This document shows positions 25,223-33,454 of a stretch of DNA of 64,000 nucleotides, one piece after another. The translations under genes and the position numbers were made by a program. The notes below the pieces were generated by a model. The model did not search any database. It was not told where the DNA came from and was given only the letters and a program-made list of their open reading frames with translations. This stretch comes from CAYWWY01 sp964462525 (GTDB lineage Bacteria; Thermotogota; Thermotogae; MWEM01): positions 186,001 to 250,000 of the forward strand of contig CAYWWY010000003.1 of the NCBI GenBank assembly GCA_964462525.1, written 5' to 3'. The number at the start of each line of letters is the position of its first letter. Position 1 is the stretch's first letter.

Positions 25223-25756
25223 TCAGTCGATTTTGATCCAGAGAAGAGTGACAACGGTTTTTTTGGAAGGGTTTGAAATATAATGAGTCTTGTTGGCCTG
25301 GTAATAGAATGAATCTCCTGACTTCAGGCGGTATTTCTTATCATCCAAAACCAACAGCACTTCTCCTTGTATCACGTAACCAAATTCGTCCCCTTCGTGA
25401 TAATCCTCTTCTTCCGTTCTTGCGCCCGGTTTGAGGGTAATCCATACGGGGTCGATCTTTTTGTCCTCCACAGAGTCCATAAGCATTTGTGCGGTGACAC
25501 CTTCTGGAAGATCGTACATAGGAACGCGTTCTTCTTTTTGATAGACGATCCGCTCTTTTTTTATCTCGGAAAAAAAACTTCGGAAATCAGTTCCCAAGGC
25601 TGTCAAAATCCGACCCAGATTATCCAAGGTCGGAGAGGTCTTATCGGATTCGATCTGGGAAATAAAGCTCCGTGCGAGGTCTGCTCTACTGGCCACTTCC
25701 TCTTGAGTTAACCCCGCAGAATGCCGGAGTTTCCTGATTTTTTCACCGAATGTCAA
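25223..25756 (-). CDS. XRE-family regulator with cupin domain (PuuR-like)
   Basis: 177 residues. The N-terminal helix-turn-helix (IRKLRHSAGLTQEEVASRA, FISQIESDKTSPTLDNLGRI) binds DNA, and a C-terminal cupin barrel (EEEDYHEGDEFGYVIQGEV, LKSGDSFYYQANKTHYI) should bind a small ligand. The same design is found in polyamine regulators such as PuuR, and the adjacent speD and speE fit that role. The start codon is a TTG inside one copy of an 11-base repeat that occurs again 49 bases upstream, so the protein may repress its own promoter. Ligand and sites are inference. Confidence 0.85.
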   Translation of the reverse strand: MTFGEKIRKLRHSAGLTQEEVASRADLARSFISQIESDKTSPTLDNLGRILTALGTDFRSFFSEIKKERIVYQKEERVPMYDLPEGVTAQMLMDSVEDKKIDPVWITLKPGARTEEEDYHEGDEFGYVIQGEVLLVLDDKKYRLKSGDSFYYQANKTHYISNPSKKTVVTLLWIKID

Positions 25757-25810
25757 TACAGAAGCCCCTTCCTGGGATGTCTACTTAAATGACTATTTTT
25801 GTCAATACAG
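25751..25810. repeat. direct repeat TGTCAATACAG, candidate operators
   Basis: The 11-mer TGTCAATACAG occurs at 25751-25761 and again, identical, at 25800-25810 (plus-strand orientation), start to start 49 bases. A third, partial copy TGTCAATCTG at 25839 contains the -35 box of the speDE promoter. The first copy includes the start codon of the regulator gene. Arrangement and position suit an autoregulatory repressor. Confidence 0.55.
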
Positions 25811-25815
25811 TAAGC

Positions 25816-25844
25816 ATTATAACACAAATTCACACTGATGTCAA
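25816..25844 (-). promoter_or_regulatory. consensus promoter of the XRE regulator-speD-speE operon
   Basis: Minus strand TTGACA, 17 bases, TATAAT: a perfect sigma-70-type promoter, about 60 bases before the TTG start. It overlaps the divergent promoter on the plus strand. Confidence 0.88.
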
Positions 25845-25857
25845 TCTGTGGTATAAT
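25829..25857 (+). promoter_or_regulatory. divergent promoter of the SUMF1-domain gene
   Basis: Plus strand TTCACA, 17 bases, exact TATAAT. It occupies largely the same bases as the minus-strand promoter, so both cannot be used at once on one DNA molecule. Confidence 0.7.
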
Positions 25858-25930
25858 CCGATCTGACAATCGCTGGTGGTGGTGTTCAACGCCTGCCGGT
25901 CGAGGCAAACTGATGGAGGTGGCGCAACGT

Positions 25931-26782
25931 ATGAAACGGTTGATGATTTTGTGGTTGATCGGATTGGTTGTTTTGGTTCAGGGGAGCGTGTTCGGAAGCA
26001 GATACTCGGGTCCGATGGTCGAAGTACAAGCCGGATCCTTTGAAATGCGCAATTCTCGTCATCTTTTAGGGGTGGAGGTCCCGCCCGATGGGTATCATAC
26101 CGTCGTATTGGAGTATGATTATCTGATCGGCCGATATGAGGTGACGTTTGATCTATATGATGCGTACTGCCGTGATACTGGGATTGCTTTGCCGCATGAC
26201 GGGGGATGGGGCCGAGGCAATCAACCGGTTATCTTCGTGAGCTGGCTAGACGCCATTGCGTTTTGCAATTGGGTCAGCGCAAAGGAGGGGCTTGCCCCCG
26301 CGTATGATGCGCAAGGCAACCTGATCGATAAAAATGGCCGGATTACCCAAGATATTCGAACCGTCGAAGGATATCGCCTTCCCACCGAAGCAGAATGGGA
26401 GTATGCTGCCAAAGGAGGCCATAAGAGCCGAAACTACGAGTATTCCGGAAGTTCATTGATCAACGAAGTGGCGTGGTTTTTGGCGAATGCTCAAGGGAGG
26501 CCTCATCCAGTCGGCCAGAAAAAGCCAAATGAATTGGGATTGTATGATATGTCCGGAAATGTGGAAGAGATGGTGTACGATCGGCATACAACCAGTTTTT
26601 TTGGGGAGACTCGGGTAAACCCGGTCGGGCCGGCGTCGGGCAACCACAAAACAAAACGGGGGGGAAGCTTTGCCTTCCAAGCGGGATTTTGCGCGATCGA
26701 GGCGAGTCGAAATTACTTCTCCCCTAGCGTGCGATTTTACAACATGGGTTTTCGGATTGCGCGGACTAAGGACGCAATCTAA
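25931..26782 (+). CDS. exported SUMF1/FGE-sulfatase-domain protein
   Basis: 283 residues. I chose the ATG of MKRLMILWLIGLVV because GGAGGTGG lies 8 bases upstream; the longer open frame starts upstream of the promoter's transcription start. A signal peptide (ending near SVFGS) is followed by a complete C-type-lectin-like SUMF1 domain: GRYEVTFDLYDAYC, PVIFVSWLDAIAFCNWVSA, GYRLPTEAEWEYAAKGG, LGLYDMSGNVEEMVYD, RGGSF and YNMGFRIAR. The family includes formylglycine-generating enzymes but also many proteins of other or unknown function; no sulfatase gene is in view, so enzymatic activity is uncertain. The location outside the cytoplasmic membrane is well supported. Confidence 0.85.
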   Translation: MKRLMILWLIGLVVLVQGSVFGSRYSGPMVEVQAGSFEMRNSRHLLGVEVPPDGYHTVVLEYDYLIGRYEVTFDLYDAYCRDTGIALPHDGGWGRGNQPVIFVSWLDAIAFCNWVSAKEGLAPAYDAQGNLIDKNGRITQDIRTVEGYRLPTEAEWEYAAKGGHKSRNYEYSGSSLINEVAWFLANAQGRPHPVGQKKPNELGLYDMSGNVEEMVYDRHTTSFFGETRVNPVGPASGNHKTKRGGSFAFQAGFCAIEASRNYFSPSVRFYNMGFRIARTKDAI

Positions 26783-26802
26783 CCGGGTCAAGGAAAAGAA
26801 GG

Positions 26803-27606
26803 ATGATGAGAATCCCGAGAAGGCCAAGCATTCGAATCGCCTTTGCCGCATTGTTGTTGGCTGCGATCTTATGCGTGTATATTTTTCTGGTCGAACCCAA
26901 CCTTCTCGAGGTGGTATGGATCCAAGAGTCGGATGAGCCGGGGGTTCGGATCGTTTTTTTTGCCGATTTGCATATGTGGCGGTATCGATCTTTCCATGAC
27001 CGTGTGCTTCAGACGATCCGGGATCTGAATCCGGACCTAATTCTCTTTGGCGGCGACGCTTTAGCGAAATGGACTGTCGTGCCGGATATGGAGCGTTTTT
27101 TTGACGAGCTTCGTCATATATCCCAGGTGTGGGCGATTTTCGGAAATTGGGAAGAATACGCGCCAGTTCATATGCGGAAGCGCTATGAGAATCTCGGAGT
27201 GCCTCTGCTTGAGATGAATTCCGAAATTCTCGAGATCAACGGCCGCAAGATTGGCCTTACGGGGTTGGAATCACCGTATTTTTTTCATCGAACCGTGTTT
27301 TTGGATCCGGATGAACCGTTAGATGCCAAAATCTTGCTTGTGCATGCCCCAAATCAATTGGAGCGGTATCCGCATATCGTCCGAGAATATGATTTCGTGT
27401 TAGCCGCTCACACCCACGGGGGACAGTGGTATATTCCTCGTTTGACTGAATGGTTTCTCCGCGTGACTGGGCAAGGGGATTACCATTTTTTCCGTGGCGT
27501 CTACGAATGGGAAGAAACCGTCGTTTTTGTTACCCGGGGGATCGGGCAATGGTTGCCCGGTCGGTTTAATTCTGTTCCGGAGATTGCTGTTTTGGATCTT
27601 CCGTGA
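26803..27606 (+). CDS. membrane-anchored metallophosphoesterase (YaeI/YkuE-like) with GNWE motif
   Basis: 267 residues. An N-terminal membrane helix (AFAALLLAAILCVYIFLV) anchors a calcineurin-like phosphoesterase domain. Metal-binding motifs are FFADLHMW (DxH), LFGGDAL (GD), IFGNWEEY (GNH[DE] position), LLVHAPN and LAAHTHGGQWY. The fourth is odd: Trp replaces the His of GNH[DE], which usually protonates the leaving group, and Ala replaces the first Gly of GHTHGGQ. Relatives act on phospholipids or lipid A precursors at the membrane. The metal site looks intact; catalytic efficiency or substrate may differ. It starts 20 bases after the SUMF1 gene and belongs to the same run. Confidence 0.82.
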   Translation: MMRIPRRPSIRIAFAALLLAAILCVYIFLVEPNLLEVVWIQESDEPGVRIVFFADLHMWRYRSFHDRVLQTIRDLNPDLILFGGDALAKWTVVPDMERFFDELRHISQVWAIFGNWEEYAPVHMRKRYENLGVPLLEMNSEILEINGRKIGLTGLESPYFFHRTVFLDPDEPLDAKILLVHAPNQLERYPHIVREYDFVLAAHTHGGQWYIPRLTEWFLRVTGQGDYHFFRGVYEWEETVVFVTRGIGQWLPGRFNSVPEIAVLDLP

Positions 27607-27618
27607 ACAATCAAGCAG

Positions 27619-28002
27619 GTGAGGATCATAAAATACTCCAAAGCCTTCCAGGATCATTTTTTGCAACCCCGCCATGTTGGCGAGATGGACCACGCATGCG
27701 GTACCGGTTCAGCAATCCAGGAAAAAGACGGAGACCGGATCACGGTTTATGTTCGGATCGAAGAGGGAAAAATTCAAATCCGGTTTTTGGTGCGCGGATG
27801 TCCGAGGATTATTGCTTCCGCTTCGGCATTGGCCGTCTTAGTTAATGGAAAAACACCAGAGGAAGCGATGGCTGTACGCGAAGAAGCGATCCGAGAAGCG
27901 CTTGAATTGCCGGATCCAAGCTTTCAGTGTCCTGCTGTGCCCATAGAAGCCTTTCATCGAGCGTTGGCGCAATGTGGGTATACGCGGATTCATTCAAAAT
28001 GA
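27619..28002 (+). CDS. NifU/IscU-like iron-sulfur cluster scaffold
   Basis: 127 residues from a GTG 12 bases after the previous stop. The U-type scaffold pattern is seen: YSKAFQDHFLQPRHVGEM, first cysteine in HACGTGS, second in VRGCPRIIASASAL, third in FQCPAVPIEAFHRAL. The three cysteines that hold the nascent cluster are kept, but the His that normally precedes the third is Gln and the Asp after the first is missing, so the site resembles NifU-like proteins of anaerobes rather than classical IscU. No cysteine desulfurase gene is nearby. Function as a scaffold or carrier is likely but not proven. Confidence 0.78.
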   Translation: MRIIKYSKAFQDHFLQPRHVGEMDHACGTGSAIQEKDGDRITVYVRIEEGKIQIRFLVRGCPRIIASASALAVLVNGKTPEEAMAVREEAIREALELPDPSFQCPAVPIEAFHRALAQCGYTRIHSK

Positions 28003-28015
28003 GAAAGGAAGAAGA

Positions 28016-28765
28016 ATGAAGATTTTACTTACCAATGATGATGGAATCTTGGCGGAAGGAATCCGATTCCTCAAGAATGATTTGTCTGAAGAAGGACATG
28101 ATGTGTTGGTCGTGGCTCCAGATGTAGAACGTAGCGCAACGGGCCATGCAATCACCATTCGAACGCCATTGTGGGTCAAAAAGGTGGATCTCGATGGGAC
28201 CTTCTTCGGGTACGCAACCAGCGGGACTCCGGCTGATTGTGTCAAGCTGGGGTTGTTGGAGCTGTCAGAAGGGGGAGTGGATCTTGTTGTTTCTGGGATC
28301 AACAAAGGGGCCAATATGGGCACAGACGTTCTATATTCCGGAACCGTCTCGGGCGCAATGGAAGCGGCGATCACGGGGTATCCAGCCATCGCCATTTCTT
28401 CCGTGGACTTCGCTCAACCCCGATTCGAAACAGCTGCCCAGTTTTTCGTCCGATTCCTTCGCGAGTTTGACATTCATCGGATCCCACCCTATGGGGCATT
28501 AAACATCAATGTTCCCTCGATTCCGACCCCGCAGCTTTTGGGGTATCGGTTTACCCGCCAGAGCAAACGGAAGTTTGAAGATTATTTTGAGGGAAGAAAA
28601 GATCCCTATGGAAATGTCTATTATTGGTTGATGGGCGGGGTGGTGGAAAATGATCCAGATGCGGATGCGGATTATCTTGCTGTGAACCAAGGGTATGTCT
28701 CCATTTCCCCTTTGACTGTCTTTCATACCGATCATAAGCTCTTGGATCAACTGCAGAAAGAATGA
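28016..28765 (+). CDS. surE: 5'/3'-nucleotidase SurE
   Basis: 249 residues. Metal-dependent survival protein that removes phosphate from nucleoside monophosphates. Diagnostic segments are MKILLTNDDGILAEGI at the very start (metal-binding Asp pair), APDVERSATGHAIT, ATSGTPADCVKLGL, VSGINKGANMGTDVLYSGT and GYPAIAISS. The ATG is preceded by GAAAGGAAGAAG; the frame opens 14 codons earlier inside the NifU-like gene without a ribosome site. The gene sits between the NifU-like gene and def and overlaps the non-used first ATG of def. Family call is firm. Confidence 0.95.
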   Translation: MKILLTNDDGILAEGIRFLKNDLSEEGHDVLVVAPDVERSATGHAITIRTPLWVKKVDLDGTFFGYATSGTPADCVKLGLLELSEGGVDLVVSGINKGANMGTDVLYSGTVSGAMEAAITGYPAIAISSVDFAQPRFETAAQFFVRFLREFDIHRIPPYGALNINVPSIPTPQLLGYRFTRQSKRKFEDYFEGRKDPYGNVYYWLMGGVVENDPDADADYLAVNQGYVSISPLTVFHTDHKLLDQLQKE

Positions 28766-28779
28766 TGGAGGATTTTGGA

Positions 28780-29319
28780 ATGGAACGCAAAGTGCGGTTG
28801 TATGGAGATCCGGTCTTGCGGCAGAAGGCCAAACCAATCCTTGATTTTGATGAGCTCCTGCGCGCATTGATCGATGAGATGACGCAGTCCATGTATCGGT
28901 ACGATGGGACGGGATTGGCCGCTCCTCAGGTTGGGATCGGTCTTCGTCTGATGCTAGTCGATATCCAGGACGGCTCGGGACCGACGCCGATGATCAACCC
29001 CGAGTTGATCGAAGCTTCTGAAGAAACGGTCAAAGGAGAGGAAGGCTGTTTGAGTTTTCCCGATATTTACGAAGATATCGAGCGGCCAAAATGGGTGTGC
29101 GTCCGCTACCAGGACGGTTCTGGCAAAGAATGGGAGAAACGATTGGAAGGATTCGGAGCCAGAGTAATCTCTCATGAAATGGACCATCTCGATGGCGTCT
29201 TGATGATCGACCATTTATCTCATCTGAAACGGAAAATGCTCCGCAAACGTTTGGATATCATCCGAGAGAAAGCCCGAGAGATCATTCAATCTTTGGAATC
29301 TGGAATTCCCGAAGCATGA
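28780..29319 (+). CDS. def: peptide deformylase
   Basis: 179 residues. Removes the formyl group from the N-terminal methionine of new proteins. The three motifs are complete: GLAAPQVGIGL, EEGCLSFPD (metal-binding Cys) and ISHEMDHLDGVLMID (two metal-binding His and the catalytic Glu). I chose the ATG of MERKVRLYGD because GGAGG lies 9 bases before it; an ATG 18 bases earlier overlaps the surE stop but has no site. It overlaps fmt by 4 bases (ATGA), the common def-fmt pair. Confidence 0.95.
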   Translation: MERKVRLYGDPVLRQKAKPILDFDELLRALIDEMTQSMYRYDGTGLAAPQVGIGLRLMLVDIQDGSGPTPMINPELIEASEETVKGEEGCLSFPDIYEDIERPKWVCVRYQDGSGKEWEKRLEGFGARVISHEMDHLDGVLMIDHLSHLKRKMLRKRLDIIREKAREIIQSLESGIPEA

Positions 29320-30269
29320 CCAACCATTTATCCTCCCTGGGCATTCTCTTCCTTGGAACGCCTTTATTTGCCGCGCTCCATTTGGAAGCCCTTCTACAGA
29401 GCGGATACCGTGTGGTTGGTGTCTGTACCCAGCCCGACAAAAAATCGGGTAGGGGGAATCGTGTCCATCCCAACCCGGTCAAAGAAACCGCTCGAAACCA
29501 CGGAATACCGGTCCTCCAGCCTCTATCTTCCAAAGATCATGAGGCATGGTCTTCAATTGAAAGGTTCCAAGCAGACGTAGGCGTTGTGGTTGCTTTTGGG
29601 CAGATTTTGCGAAAGACTGTATTGGATTCTCTCCCGATGGGCTTTATCAATGTGCATGCCTCTCTTCTGCCCCGATATCGAGGGGCTTCGCCCATGGAAC
29701 GGGCTATTCAGAACGGAGAGACAGAAACCGGAATCACAATCATGCGGATGGTGCGCGCGCTTGATGCAGGAGATATCGGTTGGACGCAGCGCGCCCCCAT
29801 CTTTCCTTTCGAGAACTATGGACGGTTATCTGCCCGTTTGGCTCGTATCGGCTGTCGCTCCTTGGTCGATTTCCTGGGAGCGGTGATCTCGGGCTCGGCT
29901 CGTTGGACACCGCAAGACGACTCTTTGGCCACCTATGCGGAAAAGATCGATAAGCACGAGTTGAGGATTCAGTGGGACAAGCCCGCGAAAGATATTCAAC
30001 GTACGATCCGAGCATTTGATCCTCATGCCCCTGCATGGTGCCAAAAAAACGGCGTTCGACTGAAGCTCATGGAGGCGCGGGATGTCGATGATGGGCAAGC
30101 AATTGGGGAACCAGGAAGGATCCAAAGAATCGACAGGAGGGGCGCTTGGATCCAGACAGGTCAAGGCCTTCTTTGTGTATCGGATCTTCAGTTTCCTTCC
30201 AAGCGCCCGATCTCCTTTTTTGCAGCCCGAAATGGACGCTTGATCCAGGAAGGAGATCTTTTGGAGTGA
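29316..30269 (+). CDS. fmt: methionyl-tRNA formyltransferase
   Basis: 317 residues, normal length. Formylates initiator Met-tRNA with 10-formyl-tetrahydrofolate. The catalytic stretch FINVHASLLPRYRGASPMERA contains the Asn-His pair; the catalytic Asp is in LDAGDIG. The N-terminal Rossmann region (ILFLGTPLFAALHLEALL) and the loop QPDKKSGRG are typical, and a C-terminal OB-like tRNA-binding domain follows. The start overlaps the def stop, so the two enzymes that add and remove formyl groups are co-translated. Confidence 0.94.
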   Translation: MTNHLSSLGILFLGTPLFAALHLEALLQSGYRVVGVCTQPDKKSGRGNRVHPNPVKETARNHGIPVLQPLSSKDHEAWSSIERFQADVGVVVAFGQILRKTVLDSLPMGFINVHASLLPRYRGASPMERAIQNGETETGITIMRMVRALDAGDIGWTQRAPIFPFENYGRLSARLARIGCRSLVDFLGAVISGSARWTPQDDSLATYAEKIDKHELRIQWDKPAKDIQRTIRAFDPHAPAWCQKNGVRLKLMEARDVDDGQAIGEPGRIQRIDRRGAWIQTGQGLLCVSDLQFPSKRPISFFAARNGRLIQEGDLLE

Positions 30270-30273
30270 TGGA

Positions 30274-31020
30274 ATGCTTTATGTGAGCTATTCGCGTTTG
30301 TCCTGCTTCGATCAATGCCCCAGAAAGTATGAGTTCCAGTATATCCGGCAAATCCCAGCCATGATCTCCCCAGTCCTTTTTTTGGGGCAGGTGGTTCATC
30401 TGACATTACACCGATACTTTACAGGCGGCGTCGAATTCCGTGATGCCCAAGGATTGCACGATCTGTTCCGGCAAACTTGGAAGGAGGAGCGCGCCAAGTA
30501 TCGGGCCCAGAACTTGTATCAACTCGATCGAGAGACGGAACGGGTTCATGGGATCAAAGGTCTTGAGATGCTGAGTCAGTTTTTTCATTCTTCCCACAAC
30601 ACGCCACCGCATGAATCAGAGAAGTTGGTCCGGTTCAAGATCGGAGAAGACATTCTTTTCACAGGAAAGGTTGACCGATTGGAACGGATCTCCGAAGGAT
30701 TTCGTATTGTAGACTACAAGACCGGTAAATACACAGCCCGTTTTTTGGACACGCTGCAGCTCCATACTTATGCGTGGTTAATGGTTCGTTCGGGATATTT
30801 GATCCATTCATCAGCCTTTTTATACCTTGAAGAAGGCAATTTTGTGGAAGAGAAAGTTACCGATCAAATCATTGAACAGACCGAACAGGCTTTGCGCGAA
30901 AAAATCCACGCGCTTGTCACGATTCTTGAGTCGGGATCATTTCCCCCAAAGCCTTCAAAACTGTGCGGTTGGTGCGACTATCAGGATCTATGCGAAGAAG
31001 GGGAAAAATATGGAGGATAA
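30274..31020 (+). CDS. PD-(D/E)XK nuclease-family protein with probable Fe-S cluster (RecB/AddB/Cas4-like)
   Basis: 248 residues. The nuclease core appears as GKVDRLERISEGFRIVDYKTGK, giving the D...DYK metal-binding arrangement, and QLHTYAWLM supplies the following Gln/Tyr motif. N-terminal CFDQCPRKYEF and C-terminal CGWCDYQDLC provide cysteines typical of AddB/Cas4-type iron-sulfur nucleases. It has no helicase domain. No CRISPR array or cas gene is near, so a DNA repair role is more likely than Cas4. It begins 4 bases after fmt and overlaps dxr by 11 bases. Family call is good, role unclear. Confidence 0.85.
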   Translation: MLYVSYSRLSCFDQCPRKYEFQYIRQIPAMISPVLFLGQVVHLTLHRYFTGGVEFRDAQGLHDLFRQTWKEERAKYRAQNLYQLDRETERVHGIKGLEMLSQFFHSSHNTPPHESEKLVRFKIGEDILFTGKVDRLERISEGFRIVDYKTGKYTARFLDTLQLHTYAWLMVRSGYLIHSSAFLYLEEGNFVEEKVTDQIIEQTEQALREKIHALVTILESGSFPPKPSKLCGWCDYQDLCEEGEKYGG

Positions 31021-32143
31021 ACGGCTTGTGCTGGTGGGCGCGACCGGATCGATTGGACGGCAAACACTGGAAGTGTTGGACCGATGGGTATCTAAATCTT
31101 TCGCAATTCGTTTGGTCGGAATGAGCGCCTTTCAGTCCGATGAATTTCCCAAACTTGTAGCGCGGTATCGGCCGGAGGGTGTGTTCTTTTCTCGTCCAAT
31201 CGATCTGCCCAAAGAAACCATTCGGTTTTCCAGCAACGAGGAGATGGTGCGCGCTCTGAACCCAGATATTGCGGTGATCGCTTCGGGAGGTGGGGCGACT
31301 TTGGCAACTACGATCGCCTCCTTGGAAAGCGCGCGCAGGGTCTGCTTGGCGAACAAAGAATCCTTGGTGCTGGGCGGATCTTTCGTGATGAGCAAAGCCG
31401 ATCAAGAAGGATGCGAACTCATTCCTGTAGATAGTGAGCATAGTGGACTGTTTCAGTTGCTTATGGGGGAAGACCAAAGTACGATCGATCATGTGGTTCT
31501 GACCGCTTCAGGAGGAGCCCTCCGGGATTGGAAGGCTTCCGATCTCGAAAAAGCCCGACCGAAGGACGTGTTGGCTCACCCCAATTGGAAGATGGGGCCG
31601 AAGATTACCGTAGACAGCGCTACAATGTTCAACAAAGGGCTAGAGATGATCGAAGCCCATCACCTTTTTGGGCTCTCACCGGACCAAATCCAAGTAATGC
31701 TCTGCCCTTCCAGTTATGTTCATTCCATGATTCAATTCTGTGATGGCGTGGTGAAAATGCACGCAGGAACTCCCGATATGCACGTTCCAATCGCTTTTTC
31801 TTTGAGTTACCCGGATCGCGTCGGTCATGAGGATTGTATTGGGGTTGGGATCCCGGAGCAATCCATTCCCTTGGCGCCTGTTGATCAAATGAGGTTTCCC
31901 GCGCTGGTTTTGGCGAAGCATGTGCTTCAAGCACCTGTTTGCCGAGCGGTTCAGTACAATGCCTTCAACGAAATTGCTGTGGGGTGGTTTTTGGAAGAAC
32001 GGATTTCTTTTCCGCAAATCTATACGATCGTTGAGAAAGCCATGCAAAAAGAACCGGTTGTGGCGCTTGATTCTGTCGAAGCGATTGTCGATTACCATGA
32101 GCAGTTGAAGCAGAAGGAGTTGAAGCACATATGGAACACCTAA
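31010..32143 (+). CDS. dxr: 1-deoxy-D-xylulose 5-phosphate reductoisomerase
   Basis: 377 residues. Second step of the non-mevalonate isoprenoid pathway; makes MEP from DXP with NADPH and a divalent metal. Motifs: GATGSIGRQTLEVLDRW (NADPH), LANKESLVLGG, PVDSEHSGLFQLL (metal and substrate), LTASGGALRDW and HPNWKMGPKITVDSATMFNK. The ATG lies inside the last codons of the nuclease gene; the frame is open for 61 codons further upstream but these show no similarity to the family. The gene overlaps the GNAT gene by 13 bases. Confidence 0.96.
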   Translation: MEDKRLVLVGATGSIGRQTLEVLDRWVSKSFAIRLVGMSAFQSDEFPKLVARYRPEGVFFSRPIDLPKETIRFSSNEEMVRALNPDIAVIASGGGATLATTIASLESARRVCLANKESLVLGGSFVMSKADQEGCELIPVDSEHSGLFQLLMGEDQSTIDHVVLTASGGALRDWKASDLEKARPKDVLAHPNWKMGPKITVDSATMFNKGLEMIEAHHLFGLSPDQIQVMLCPSSYVHSMIQFCDGVVKMHAGTPDMHVPIAFSLSYPDRVGHEDCIGVGIPEQSIPLAPVDQMRFPALVLAKHVLQAPVCRAVQYNAFNEIAVGWFLEERISFPQIYTIVEKAMQKEPVVALDSVEAIVDYHEQLKQKELKHIWNT

Positions 32144-32955
32144 CAAACAACGCGATGAAAGGCGATCTTTTGATCACGCTCAACAAAGAGCCGGAATGGA
32201 ATTTATTCCTGATCGGCGATCTAATGAACTTCGGGATCCATACCGAATTTCAAGATTTCTACATCAAGAGCGAAAAGAACGCCATTTCTTCCGTCCTGCT
32301 CAGATATCATCATTCTCTGGTGCTGTTCTCCGCCAACATAGCATCGGATCTCTCCGCATGCGGGGAGCGGATCAATCAAATCACGAAAGAACCCGGAAGG
32401 TGGATGCTTTCGGGAATGCAATCTACGATCAACGCTTTGAAACCTTTGGTTTTGGATCGGATTCGTTCGACTCGTTCATTGCGATTTGCGGTTTGTTCCC
32501 AACTAAACCGCGAACTCGAAGAAATACCCCTACACAGGGTGATCCCAACAACCAGCGATGACTTGCCAGAAGTTGTTGATCTGCTGAATGCCATTCCCGA
32601 ATTTGCTCCAACTCGGTTTGACTTGGACCATTATCGATGGGCGGTGGAACAGGGTTCCAAAAAGGTGGTCCACATACGGGATCCGAAGTCCGGAAGGGTT
32701 GTTTCGACAGCAACTTTGGACGCCGAAAGCGACAAAAGCGGGATGATTCTCGCCGTAGCTACCCATGTGGACCCAACGTATCGAAATCATGGATTTGCAA
32801 GCGCTTGTGTCCATGTGTTGGTGGAATACCTGCAGAAAAAAGGAAAATCGGCCTGTCTATTCTATCAAAGCCCCGAATCCGGTCGAATCTACCGGAGACT
32901 TGGTTTCTGCGAGATCGGGGATTGGGGATCGATGGGTCTGGAAACTACCCCATAA
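32131..32955 (+). CDS. GNAT-family N-acetyltransferase
   Basis: 274 residues. The C-terminal half contains the acetyl-CoA-binding motif of GNAT enzymes, VATHVDPTYRNHGFASACVH followed by the helix of VLVEYLQKKG and the final YRRLGFCEIGDWGSMGL. The N-terminal 120 residues are a separate alpha/beta region without a recognised family, similar in layout to the double-domain GNAT proteins. The ATG overlaps the dxr end and has GGAG upstream. The acceptor is unknown; position before rplI may be incidental. Confidence 0.8.
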   Translation: MEHLTNNAMKGDLLITLNKEPEWNLFLIGDLMNFGIHTEFQDFYIKSEKNAISSVLLRYHHSLVLFSANIASDLSACGERINQITKEPGRWMLSGMQSTINALKPLVLDRIRSTRSLRFAVCSQLNRELEEIPLHRVIPTTSDDLPEVVDLLNAIPEFAPTRFDLDHYRWAVEQGSKKVVHIRDPKSGRVVSTATLDAESDKSGMILAVATHVDPTYRNHGFASACVHVLVEYLQKKGKSACLFYQSPESGRIYRRLGFCEIGDWGSMGLETTP

Positions 32956-32970
32956 AGAGGAGGATTCGCC

Positions 32971-33429
32971 ATGAAAGTAGTACTGATTGAAGATGTACCG
33001 AAGTTAGGATTAAAAGGAGAGATTAAGGATGTTTCTGACGGATACGGAAGAAACTACCTGATCCCCCGGAATCTTGCCAAGCCAGCGACCAAAGGGGAGA
33101 TCAAACATACGCAGACCATCCAGCAGGTTCATCAAGAACACGAGGAAAAAAAGCGGAGTCAGAGCGAACTGAAAATGGAACGCTTGATGAAGGAGTTTTT
33201 TACCATTCCAGTGCGCGCCGGGGAAAAAGGCAAATTGTATGGTTCCATTACCAATGCGGATGTAGCCAAAGCGCTGAGCGAACACCTCGATGAAGCAATT
33301 GACCGCAAATGGATTCAGGTTCCAGGAAGCGCGATCAAAGAAATCGGTACTTATGAAGTATCCATCAAACTTCCCGGAGGAGTGAAAGGAAAGCTCAAAG
33401 TGAAACTGGAGCCACAGGAGGAGCTGTGA
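32971..33429 (+). CDS. rplI: 50S ribosomal protein L9
   Basis: 152 residues. MKVVLIEDVPKLGLKGEIKD and the signature GYGRNYLIPRNLAKPAT identify L9; the long central helix (KKRSQSELKMERLMKEF) and C-terminal domain (GKLYGSITNADVAKALSE) complete it. AGGAGG is 8 bases before the ATG. The usual partners rpsF, ssb and rpsR are not next to it here. Confidence 0.97.
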   Translation: MKVVLIEDVPKLGLKGEIKDVSDGYGRNYLIPRNLAKPATKGEIKHTQTIQQVHQEHEEKKRSQSELKMERLMKEFFTIPVRAGEKGKLYGSITNADVAKALSEHLDEAIDRKWIQVPGSAIKEIGTYEVSIKLPGGVKGKLKVKLEPQEEL

Positions 33430-33454
33430 TCGTAGAAGAAAAGGAGATAATCCA

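Noticed and set aside
30274..31020. Cas4-like nuclease as a sign of a CRISPR system
   Set aside because: No repeat array and no other cas gene in the window; the same motifs occur in AddB-like repair nucleases.
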